15,675 bases of DNA from an uncultured Chloroflexota bacterium (GTDB taxonomy: Bacteria; Chloroflexota; Anaerolineae; Anaerolineales; Anaerolineaceae), in the NCBI GenBank assembly GCA_902795255.1, contig CADBKS010000049.1, positions 1 through 15,675 on the forward strand. The letters are read 5' to 3'. Each line of letters begins with the position of its first letter. The first letter of the stretch is position 1. Below, in pieces: positions 1 through 6,679 of the stretch. The position numbers and the translations under genes were made by a program. Below the pieces are notes generated by a model. The model was given only the letters and a program-made list of their open reading frames with translations, was not told the DNA's origin and searched no databases.

Positions 1-1060
1 TTTCCCAGAAACTGATAGGAGCGGAAACGCAGGAAGGATCATCAGGATTGGTTTTGCAAATGTCACCAGGATCGACAGGGCCGGGGCCCGGTTCCGGATT
101 GTCCGGAGAAGGTTCAGCGCCGCGGAGGATCGCTTCGGTGATGTTGACCGCCGCATTAAGCTGAGCGACATCGGCTTCATTCCGCATCAGCCGGATATTC
201 AGTTCCGCCCATCCGGGTTCCGCCTTGGTATAGTCCGCGCCGAGCACACCGGTCAGCAGCATGGAGCGTTGGATCCGGTCCGCGATACTTTTACCCGGCG
301 CCGTATTCCCGGCAGTTTCGTTTCCTTTATAGGAAAAATACAGACCGCCTGTTTCCCGGCTGATCTCGCTCAGATTGCTGAGCATGGTTTCTTCGTAAAT
401 ACCGGTTTCAGACCGCAGCAGACCGCAGCTGAAAACAGGATATCCGGCATCCCGCAGCTTTGCGACCAGATCCGTCTGGCTGTAGCGCGGGGAACTGACC
501 TGGTAACCGTCACTAAGCAGGACGATGACCTTTTTCCGGAGCGAAGATTTCGGCTCACTATCCAGGAGCTTGACAGCACTCATCAGCGCTTCGGAGTAAT
601 CACCGACACCCGCGACCGAATAGCTGATATCTTTCAGAATATCCCCGGGATGCTGCTTCGGGCCGACCGCCGCATGCAGCTCGGTATCAAAAGTGATCAG
701 ATAATAACTGTCATTTTTACCGCTTCGGAGTGAGGAGACCGCGTCCGCGATTTCAAAGGCCCTGTTTTTCTGATTTCCGTAGTTGGTGGTCGTTGTGTCC
801 ACGACAAAGACAAAAGTGAGCGGCACATCGCTGTCAGCGAGGGTTTTCAGTTCAACATTCTCAGCAGCCACACCCTCTACAGAAGCCGTGGCCGCGTTCG
901 CTTCCGTACCGGAAGCGCGGTTGTCGTTGATGATCAGCCCGAAGGCCTTCGATGCCGGATCATAAACATGGTCCGTGACCGTAAAATCATCAATTGCCAG
1001 ACAGCTGCCCGCAAAACACAACACAAACAGAATCAATAAACCGAGAAACCATTTTTTCAT
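1..1060 (-). CDS. Secreted von Willebrand factor A domain protein, partial (C-terminus beyond window)
   Basis: The reading frame is open from an ATG at 1060 to the left edge (353 codons), so the C-terminus is missing. Residues 1-22 are a signal peptide (MKKWFLGLLILFVLCFAG, then SCLA), which sends the protein outside. Residues about 81-270 look like a vWA domain: a hydrophobic strand LTFVFVVD ending in D88, then T90 and T92 as a DxTxT form of the MIDAS motif, the GDYSEAL segment (153-159) where the second MIDAS loop belongs, and VIVLLSDG (178-185). The usual MIDAS threonine in the second loop is not obvious, so metal binding may be altered. After the domain comes a Pro-rich stretch (317-332) and a CxxxxxxxxC pair (335, 344). 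The ribosome site AAGGAG lies 6 bases before ATG (1067-1072). The gene starts 25 bases after the PP2C-like gene, in the same operon. vWA domains bind protein partners; the partner here is unknown. Confidence 0.85.
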   Translation of the reverse strand, partial: MKKWFLGLLILFVLCFAGSCLAIDDFTVTDHVYDPASKAFGLIINDNRASGTEANAATASVEGVAAENVELKTLADSDVPLTFVFVVDTTTTNYGNQKNRAFEIADAVSSLRSGKNDSYYLITFDTELHAAVGPKQHPGDILKDISYSVAGVGDYSEALMSAVKLLDSEPKSSLRKKVIVLLSDGYQVSSPRYSQTDLVAKLRDAGYPVFSCGLLRSETGIYEETMLSNLSEISRETGGLYFSYKGNETAGNTAPGKSIADRIQRSMLLTGVLGADYTKAEPGWAELNIRLMRNEADVAQLNAAVNITEAILRGAEPSPDNPEPGPGPVDPGDICKTNPDDPSCVSAPISFWE

Positions 1061-1085
1061 TTTTTTCTCCTTTCAGGGAAGCTTT

Positions 1086-1787
1086 TCAGTCTTCCGCCAT
1101 CACCGCCGCAGCGGCAAAATTTCCATCATCCAGTTCATGACCGGCCTTCATCAGGACCCTGCGGGTCATGATCTTCAGCCACTCTTCCGGCCCCGCAGCC
1201 TTGCGGTAATCCAGTTCCATTTCCATCACGCTCAGATAACGCCAGAAGCGCTCCGTACAGATCAGCACCGCCAGGTTTTTCTGCAGCGGGACCGGCGGAT
1301 AAAACTGCAGCGGTTCGCTGTCTTTCAGACCGAGCCCGCGCGTCAGGACCAGCCTGCCGTTCAGGCCGCGCAGCGAATCATAAGCCGCGGCATTGGCGGC
1401 CATCGTAACACGGTCGTTCTCGTAGGCCTCTGTGTGATCATCCGTATGGAAGACCATATAGCCGTCCATAAAGACAAGGACCCGGGCATTTCCGATATTG
1501 AATAAATTCAGGGAACTGCCATCGCTGAAAACACCGGCCGCGGATACGACCGTATCCATGCGCAGCAGATCCGCATGGGCTTTGTAAAAAATCTCTTCCA
1601 CATCCGGCGCAGCCGGACCGCTGCCGGCATTGTCCAGATCCTCCAGAGCGGTGATCAGCCGGAGCGCAGCGGTCTCCCGGTTCCCGGAAGCAGCCGCCCA
1701 GACAGACCGGCCATCAACTGTAGCCGCGGCGAAATAAGCACGTTGTTCCAGCCCGCTGTATACGATTGAGTATCCGTCGATCTTCAC
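1086..1787 (-). CDS. PP2C-like protein, probable pseudophosphatase
   Basis: A 233-residue soluble protein with no signal peptide. It keeps the outline of a PP2C phosphatase: VVSAAGVFSDGSSLNLFNIGNARVLVFMDG-type strands (80-109) match the region that carries GDSR in active enzymes, AVLICTERFW (173-182) matches the LLCSDG strand, and DDGNFAAAAV (220-229) matches the final DN-x-(S/T) strand. However, GD has become GN (99-100), SDG has become TER (178-180), and no DGMGG motif is present near the N-terminus, so two or more metal ligands are gone. I infer a catalytically dead regulator or scaffold, perhaps binding phosphoproteins or the adjacent active PP2C. The start is GTG at 1787, overlapping the stop of the PP2C gene as GTGA, with GGAGGG 8 bases upstream; translation is therefore coupled. 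It could alternatively be a very divergent active phosphatase. Confidence 0.75.
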   Translation of the reverse strand: MKIDGYSIVYSGLEQRAYFAAATVDGRSVWAAASGNRETAALRLITALEDLDNAGSGPAAPDVEEIFYKAHADLLRMDTVVSAAGVFSDGSSLNLFNIGNARVLVFMDGYMVFHTDDHTEAYENDRVTMAANAAAYDSLRGLNGRLVLTRGLGLKDSEPLQFYPPVPLQKNLAVLICTERFWRYLSVMEMELDYRKAAGPEEWLKIMTRRVLMKAGHELDDGNFAAAAVMAED

Positions 1788-4147
1788 TTTGCGCCCTCCG
1801 TCTCAACGGCCACCACGACCGCGGAATAATTATCCTGACCGCGCTTGCTCTTATCCTCGATCATATACGCGATCCGGTCACAATTCTCCTTCGGATCCGG
1901 ATCACTGAGACATTTCAGCAGTTCATTTTCACTGAGCGTTCCGCTGACCCCGTCCGAACAAAGCAGGATCTTATCCCCCTTCTTCAGTTTGTAGGGAACA
2001 AAATTCTGATCGATCAGCGGCAATGAAGACCGCCCGAGGTTGGAAGTCAGTTTCCGCAGTTCGCGGTTCGGAATATCCCGGACATCCGCAAGGGAGAGTT
2101 CACCGTCCAGCATCTGCGCGTACAGGCGGTTCTCCAGCTCATGTTCCTCATTGACCGCAGCCAGCATCCCGTCCCGGTAAAGGTAGATGCGGCTGTCCCC
2201 GACGCTGATCCAGTACAGTTCATTGTCAACAATAAAGGTGATCAGCAGTGTCGCTCCGCCGTTTTTGTTCTGGCGGGAATTCATCTCATACACTTCACTG
2301 TTCGCGGAATTGCTGATCTTCCACAGACGGGAAGGGATATCCCGGTCGGTCTGAATGTGTTCGACACGTTTCCGGACCGACTCGATCGCCGTCTCGGACG
2401 ATTCCGCGCCGTTTTCCATTCCGCCCATGCCGTCAGCCAGCACCGCGCAGACCGGTTCCCCGGGCTGCGGGTCGGCACTGAACCAAAGTGCATCCTCCTG
2501 GTAGTCCCGTTTTCCCTGCCCTTTGCAGCCGGCGATCCGGTAAGCACCCTCCCGGACGATGACCGAAGTGGTGACGGCAAGCGGATTTTCAGCCATCAGG
2601 GAGTTGTCATCGACCGCATCCGCCGGAATGTTCCCTGCGAGATCTTTGTCAGCTTTCCGACCACGGGCAGCAATGAATACACCGCCGCCGACTGCTGCGA
2701 TCCCGAAACAGATCAGCAGCAGAATGACCGGGCGGTCCAAAAGTCCGCGGGTCCCGGAATCATCCGGAACCGCTGTCGGTGTGGGAGAGACCGGGAACGA
2801 TTCGGTCGGTGCCGGCATCATAAGCTCCATCCGTTCAGTATTCTCAGAAGTCTCATCGCCCGGTCCAGTCTGTTCGATCTGCAGGGTTTCCGTATTCTGA
2901 GAAGTCTCATCGCCCGGTGTATCCTGCCCGTCCGGCCCGATTTCCGTATTCTGAGAGGGCTCACCGGCAGGTACCGTCTGCCCGTCCTGTGCGGTTTCCG
3001 TATTCTGAGAAGTCTCATCGCCCGGTGCATCCTGCCCGTCCGGCCCGGTTTCCGTATTCTGAGAGGGCTCACCGGCAGGTGCCGTCTGCCCGTCCTGTGC
3101 GGTTTCCGTATTCTGAGAAGTCTCATCGCCCGGTGTATCCTGCCCGTCCGACCCGATTTCCGTATTCTGAGAAATCTCATCGCCCGGCGCATCCTGCCCG
3201 TCCGGTGAAGGTTCCATATCTGAAGCACCCTCCGTACTGCCGGTGACCGGGTTGACAAGGGAGATCCCGACGGCATCTTCCCGGCCGGAGGTCTCCATAC
3301 CGGCAGCTTCCGAAGCATCCTCCGACACGTACACAAATCCGATTTTCTGATAATCAAGCCAGAATGCCGGCCGGATAAATACGTTTTCATCATTGGTTTT
3401 TCTGACGCCGATATCACCGTTTTCATCGATCACATACGCATTTCCATCGTTTTCGACGTCATTACGCAGCCACCAGACAGCATTATCGCTGTTTCCCTGC
3501 CAGTGTCTGCTTTCAGCAGCCGGGGTAAAACCGCAAACCAGGACTTCCGGACCGAGACCGTATCTTTCAATATCCTCCCGGCTCAAAACAAAGATCCGAT
3601 CTGTGTTGTATATGCCGTTTGGAGGATAATCATGATAGTCCGTCTCCAGAATATTCGAACGTTCGGGCTCATCGAAGGCATCTTCCAAAAAGTAGCCGCT
3701 ATACGTCCCGTTGAGATGGTGACGCAGTGTGGAATTCTCCCACCGGATACGGTCAACAGGATCACTATTATATGCGACATTCCAAAGCACAAGACTGCTC
3801 AGCATCAGCGCCCGGTGGTTTTCTTCGTCCACGTACACTGTCTGCCATTCGATCGGATCCGATTGGCCATAAGGGTCATGCCCGAACCTGATCACGCTGT
3901 TCACAGCCAGTACAGGTCCGGACGGATTTTCGTCAGCCGGCGCTGCTACCACATCGGCATCCGGAAGTTCAGCCGGTTCTTCCGGCTGCTGTTCCCCGTC
4001 TCCGGGCACCGTGCCGCCAGGGACGAAACTCTGTCCATCCCCCTCCTGCGCATACACGCGTCCGGAGACAGCCCCGTTCATCACCGTGCCGGTGATGAAC
4101 AGGATCCCCAGAACAAACAGGAGTGCAATGATCCGCAGCGTTCTCAT
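1784..4147 (-). CDS. Membrane-spanning PP2C Ser/Thr phosphatase with DUF6273-like ectodomain
   Basis: A 787-residue fusion. Residues 1-33 are a signal or anchor segment. Residues about 84-266 resemble DUF6273, a domain related to formylglycine-generating-enzyme folds, with its WWLRN (225-229) and FIRPAFWL (257-264) signatures. Residues 316-441 are seven 18-residue acidic repeats, then a Pro-rich stretch, a membrane span (473-494) followed by basic RGRK, and a PP2C domain (about 535-785). The PP2C domain has the catalytic motifs RDYQED (547-552), ADGMGG (571-576), GDSRIYLYRDG (650-660), CSDGVSG (730-736) and DNYSAV (772-777), so it should be an active metal-dependent phosphatase facing the cytoplasm. 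The outside domain may sense a ligand or wall component (inference). ATG overlaps the stop of the FHA protease gene by 4 bases (ATGA) with no clear ribosome site of its own, so it depends on coupling. It likely reverses phosphorylation by the kinase encoded upstream. Confidence 0.9.
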   Translation of the reverse strand: MRTLRIIALLFVLGILFITGTVMNGAVSGRVYAQEGDGQSFVPGGTVPGDGEQQPEEPAELPDADVVAAPADENPSGPVLAVNSVIRFGHDPYGQSDPIEWQTVYVDEENHRALMLSSLVLWNVAYNSDPVDRIRWENSTLRHHLNGTYSGYFLEDAFDEPERSNILETDYHDYPPNGIYNTDRIFVLSREDIERYGLGPEVLVCGFTPAAESRHWQGNSDNAVWWLRNDVENDGNAYVIDENGDIGVRKTNDENVFIRPAFWLDYQKIGFVYVSEDASEAAGMETSGREDAVGISLVNPVTGSTEGASDMEPSPDGQDAPGDEISQNTEIGSDGQDTPGDETSQNTETAQDGQTAPAGEPSQNTETGPDGQDAPGDETSQNTETAQDGQTVPAGEPSQNTEIGPDGQDTPGDETSQNTETLQIEQTGPGDETSENTERMELMMPAPTESFPVSPTPTAVPDDSGTRGLLDRPVILLLICFGIAAVGGGVFIAARGRKADKDLAGNIPADAVDDNSLMAENPLAVTTSVIVREGAYRIAGCKGQGKRDYQEDALWFSADPQPGEPVCAVLADGMGGMENGAESSETAIESVRKRVEHIQTDRDIPSRLWKISNSANSEVYEMNSRQNKNGGATLLITFIVDNELYWISVGDSRIYLYRDGMLAAVNEEHELENRLYAQMLDGELSLADVRDIPNRELRKLTSNLGRSSLPLIDQNFVPYKLKKGDKILLCSDGVSGTLSENELLKCLSDPDPKENCDRIAYMIEDKSKRGQDNYSAVVVAVETEGAK
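2825..3202 (-). repeat. Seven 54-bp in-frame tandem repeats coding the PP2C stalk
   Basis: Seven exact-length 18-codon units encode residues 316-441 of the PP2C protein. Two flavours are seen: type A with DGQDxPGDETSQNTE and type B with DGQTxPAGEPSQNTE, arranged A A B A B A and a diverged last unit. The A-B pairs are nearly identical at DNA level, which suggests recent expansion of a 108-bp double unit. The product is a hydrophilic acidic stalk between the ectodomain and the membrane span. Copy number is likely to vary among strains and is easily mis-assembled. Confidence 0.93.
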
Positions 4148-5385
4148 AAATTGACCCGGAAGCTGTTATCTTTGTTCGGGATATAGATCAGGTCCCCGTT
4201 CTGCAGTGCCAGACCGGAATTGGTCGGGACCTGCCGCTGATGGGAACCGCGCACCAGAACGGTACCGTTCGTCGATCCGAGATCCTGAATGATAAAGCAC
4301 TGATGTGTGTTGCTGAAGTGGATGCGGCAGTGCTTTCTGCTGACACCCCTGACATTCTTTTCAAACACGACATTGCACACGGAGCCATCGACACCGAACA
4401 CGGTATCCTTCTCCCGGCTGAGCGGTTTATTGATGCCGCTGAACTGACCGGAAAGGCCCTGGACCGAAGCCTTGCCGGACGGAGGAGTGACATTGTCGGA
4501 GCTCTTCGATGCTTTTCTGTTTTTGAGGATCAGAATGACCGCGGCAGCGATCACGGCCGCACCAAGGACACCGACCGCGATCCAGAGGATCAGGCTGTTC
4601 TGGGACTTTGCATACTCAAATTTGATCCCCGCGTCATTCAGACGTTTGATCAGCTCCCGGACATGGATCCCGAAAGAAGCAATCGCACCATTATCTCTTA
4701 CCTCCGCATTGGCGATGCCGATAAGGTTCCCGTTGCGGTCAACGATCGGCCCGCCCGAATTTCCCTGATTGATCAAGGACGTAACTGACATTCTCTGGTA
4801 ATTCACTTCCGTAGCGAGTCCCAGCGCACTGGCGACATTCGGGATCGTGGCCGTTGTGATATGGGAGATGCGTCCGTCAGCAAGGGAAGGTTCGCTGAGT
4901 TCGATCACACTGGAATAATTGACACCTGGGAAACCGATCGCGTAAACATTCATTCCGCTGAAGACATTATCCGCGGGGAGCAATTTCAGCGGGACACGCT
5001 TTACAACACCCGGATCCACTTTGATCACCGCGAGATCGACCTCCGGCCAGTCATAAACCACGACACCATTGACGTAGTCATTCGCAAGATAAGAATAATA
5101 AACCCGGACATCCACATTTACGGCGGAGACCCACCAGCCTTCACCGCCCACTAATCCGTCTACAAGGTAAGGAGAAATGACATGATGATTCGTAATGACA
5201 TGCTCACCATTAATGAAAAAACCGGAGCCCCATCCGACTTCAACCGGATCCCCCAGAGATATCATTACAGTACTCTGCTTTACCTGATCCAGGATCCTGG
5301 TGCCTTCCTCCGCGGCACTCACAGCCCCGAACAGGCAAAGAATGACAGACAAAACTGCCAACAGCATGAAAATCCTTTTTCTCAT
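4144..5385 (-). CDS. Membrane-anchored trypsin-like (S1C/HtrA-type) serine protease with cytoplasmic FHA domain
   Basis: A 413-residue protein. Residues 1-24 are a signal peptide ending VSA|AE. Residues about 30-250 form a chymotrypsin-fold protease of the HtrA group: GWGSGFFI (51-58), TNHHVI with catalytic H68, VDLAVIKV with D117, and INQGNSGGPIV with S210. There is no PDZ domain. A membrane span lies at about 265-287, followed by KNRKASK, then a linker and an FHA domain (about 326-412) with GVSRKHCRI (347-355) and DLGSTNGT (368-375). FHA domains bind phosphothreonine peptides, but the usual Gly-Arg pair on the binding face is Gly-Val here (331-332). The protease thus works outside while the FHA part reads kinase products inside (inference). 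GGAGG at 5392-5396 sits 6 bases from ATG. The stop overlaps the PP2C start. It is the full-length member of a tandem protease pair. Confidence 0.9.
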   Translation of the reverse strand: MRKRIFMLLAVLSVILCLFGAVSAAEEGTRILDQVKQSTVMISLGDPVEVGWGSGFFINGEHVITNHHVISPYLVDGLVGGEGWWVSAVNVDVRVYYSYLANDYVNGVVVYDWPEVDLAVIKVDPGVVKRVPLKLLPADNVFSGMNVYAIGFPGVNYSSVIELSEPSLADGRISHITTATIPNVASALGLATEVNYQRMSVTSLINQGNSGGPIVDRNGNLIGIANAEVRDNGAIASFGIHVRELIKRLNDAGIKFEYAKSQNSLILWIAVGVLGAAVIAAAVILILKNRKASKSSDNVTPPSGKASVQGLSGQFSGINKPLSREKDTVFGVDGSVCNVVFEKNVRGVSRKHCRIHFSNTHQCFIIQDLGSTNGTVLVRGSHQRQVPTNSGLALQNGDLIYIPNKDNSFRVNL

Positions 5386-5549
5386 ATCGATCCTCCGTAT
5401 TTATACAATTTCGGGACAGCCGCGGCTGCCGCCGGTTCCTTTTACAAGGCCGGAAATCCGGCCCTTTCAGGCACTCAATTGAAGTTCGGGCCGCCGGTTC
5501 CCCGGGCTGAAAAACGGCAGCTTTGCACAGGCACGCCACACCTGCTGAT
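5386..5549 (-). other. Intergenic region between the two protease genes
   Basis: This 164-base gap carries, from the downstream side, the ribosome site GGAGG, a 12-bp palindrome (5417-5428) and a 6-bp-stem hairpin (5448-5463). All but roughly the last 40 to 50 bases next to the upstream stop matches the leader of the other protease gene. No convincing terminator follows the upstream protease stop, so read-through into the FHA protease operon is possible. Confidence 0.6.
5417..5463. promoter_or_regulatory. Paired palindromes in leader of FHA protease gene
   Basis: A perfect 12-bp palindrome CAGCCGCGGCTG (5417-5428) is followed by GGCCGG-AAAT-CCGGCC (5448-5463). The same two elements in the same order and nearly the same spacing precede the other protease gene. 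No U-run follows on the coding (minus) side, so a terminator role there is not supported. They could be operators or an RNA leader structure. Confidence 0.5.
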
Positions 5550-6326
5550 CTATTGTAAATATCTGATCCCGGCATAATTCAGACGGTTGATCAGTTCCCG
5601 GACGTGGATCCCGAAAGAAGCGACCGCCCCGTTATCTCTTACCTCCGCATTGGCAATGCCGACGAGGTTTCCTCTCCGGTCAACGATCGGCCCGCCCGAA
5701 TTTCCCTGATTGATCACTGCCGTAACAGACAATCTCTGGTAATTCACTTCCGCAGCAAGCCCCAGTGCAGCGGCATCATTCGAGATCGAGGCCGTTGATA
5801 TATTCGAGATAATGCCATCGGCAAGGGAAGGTTCGCTGAGTTCGAGCACACCGGAATAATTGACGGCTGGGAAACCGATCGCGTAAACTTCCATTCCGCT
5901 GCTTACCTTATCCGCAGAGAGGAATTTCAGCGGCAGGCGCTTTACATACCCGGGCGCCACCTGGATCACCGCGAGATCGACCTCCGGCCAGTCATACATA
6001 ACGATACCGTATACGAAGTCATTCGCGAGGTATGAATAGTAAACCCGGACAGTCGTATTTATGGCAGAGACCCACCAGCCTTTGCCGCCTGCAGTTCCGT
6101 CTTCCAGATAAGGAGAAATGACATGATGGTTTGTAATGACATGCTCACCATTAATGAAAAAACCGGATCCCCATCCCTTTTCAACAGGATCCCCGGAAGA
6201 AATCATTACAGTGCTCTGCTTTACCAGATCGAGGACCCCGGTGCCCTGTTCCGCGGCACTCACAGCCCCGAACAGGCAAAGGATGACCGACAACACTGTC
6301 AGCAGCATGTAAATCCTTTTCTCCAT
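5550..6326 (-). CDS. Secreted trypsin-like (S1C/HtrA-type) serine protease, short paralogue
   Basis: A 258-residue protease aligned end to end with the first 254 or so residues of the neighbouring FHA protease; by hand count about four residues in five are identical. It has the same signal peptide (MEKRIYMLLTVLSVILCLFG...VSA|AE) and the full catalytic triad H68, D117 and S210 (GNSGGP). It stops after AGIRYLQ, exactly where the paralogue continues into its membrane span and FHA domain, so this copy should be freely secreted or wall-released. The ribosome site is weaker (GGGGA, 6 bases before ATG) than in the paralogue. The layout, truncated copy then repeated leader then full copy, is what a tandem segmental duplication leaves. 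Substrates are unknown; S1C enzymes often act in envelope quality control or regulated proteolysis. It is probably functional rather than a pseudogene because the triad and surrounding motifs are kept. Confidence 0.88.
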   Translation of the reverse strand: MEKRIYMLLTVLSVILCLFGAVSAAEQGTGVLDLVKQSTVMISSGDPVEKGWGSGFFINGEHVITNHHVISPYLEDGTAGGKGWWVSAINTTVRVYYSYLANDFVYGIVMYDWPEVDLAVIQVAPGYVKRLPLKFLSADKVSSGMEVYAIGFPAVNYSGVLELSEPSLADGIISNISTASISNDAAALGLAAEVNYQRLSVTAVINQGNSGGPIVDRRGNLVGIANAEVRDNGAVASFGIHVRELINRLNYAGIRYLQ

Positions 6327-6357
6327 ATCGATTCCCCGTATTTATTCCTTTTCAGGA

Positions 6358-6405
6358 CAGCCGCGGCTGCCCCCCGGATCCTTATATCAGACCGGCAATC
6401 CGGTC
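6358..6405. promoter_or_regulatory. Paired palindromes in leader of short protease gene
   Basis: The perfect palindrome CAGCCGCGGCTG (6358-6369) and the hairpin GACCGG-CAAT-CCGGTC (6390-6405) match those before the FHA protease. Between the two copies the second base pair of the hairpin stem changes from G-C to A-T on both arms together, which suggests the pairing or dyad symmetry itself is under selection. Confidence 0.5.
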
Positions 6406-6621
6406 TTTTCAGGCACTATACCGAAGGTTCTGCCGGCTGCCGCATGGGAAAACATTCTGATTGAATGCATAACAGCAATTTACAGACGTGCCGCTCCTGC
6501 GAATTTACGATAAAAACAGGGGAAGAGAAGGCAGAGACGTCCGAACGGAGCACCTGCCGGGTCCTCAAGGCAGCACTTCTGATGATCAACAGAACTTCAG
6601 AACCTCCTAAATTTTAATCAA

Positions 6622-6670
6622 GCGGGCGGCATTTTTGGTGTCCCGTCAGAAGACTTTTTGATCCGCCCGC
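6622..6670 (-). terminator. Possible hairpin downstream of kinase gene
   Basis: GCGGGCGG (6622-6629) and CCGCCCGC (6663-6670) can pair as an 8-bp GC stem with a 33-base loop, starting 10 bases after the kinase stop. The following minus-strand sequence is TTGATTAAAATTT, not a true U-run, so a terminator role is only tentative. Confidence 0.35.
6638..6659. repeat. 22-bp direct repeat, copy downstream of kinase gene
   Basis: GTGTCCC, two variable bases, then CAGAAGACTTTTT. It matches 20 of 22 bases with 11984-12005, in the same orientation, so the two copies bracket the kinase gene. Function unknown. Confidence 0.55.
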
Positions 6671-6679
6671 CCTGCATTT

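Larger units (their letters stand above)
6327..6679. other. 353-bp intergenic region between kinase and protease genes
   Basis: The part next to the protease (6327 to about 6440) is the duplicated leader with the two palindromes. The part next to the kinase stop (6622-6670) is an 8-bp inverted repeat enclosing a 22-bp element that recurs upstream of the kinase. In between (about 6445-6620) I see no convincing gene; an AGGAGG at about 6602-6607 on the minus strand is followed only by a poor TTG-started frame. No clear sigma-A promoter for the protease operon could be assigned. Confidence 0.6.

Noticed and set aside
269..733. Plus-strand 154-codon frame
   Set aside because: Antisense of the vWA gene, which has a signal peptide, a good ribosome site and recognisable motifs.
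2825..3202. CRISPR-like regular repeat spacing
   Set aside because: The 54-bp units abut with no unique spacers and are in frame within the PP2C coding region.
2141..3208. Plus-strand 355-codon frame
   Set aside because: Antisense of the PP2C gene and its 54-bp repeats; Arg/Cys-rich repeats without family features.
5550..6326. Short protease as a pseudogene of the FHA protease
   Set aside because: It has signal peptide, complete catalytic triad and no internal stop or frameshift; truncation removes only the anchor and FHA part.
6425..6607. Small minus-strand frame after an AGGAGG at about 6602-6607
   Set aside because: Only a TTG start at poor spacing, about 58 residues with no signal, domain or codon pattern that I can recognise.
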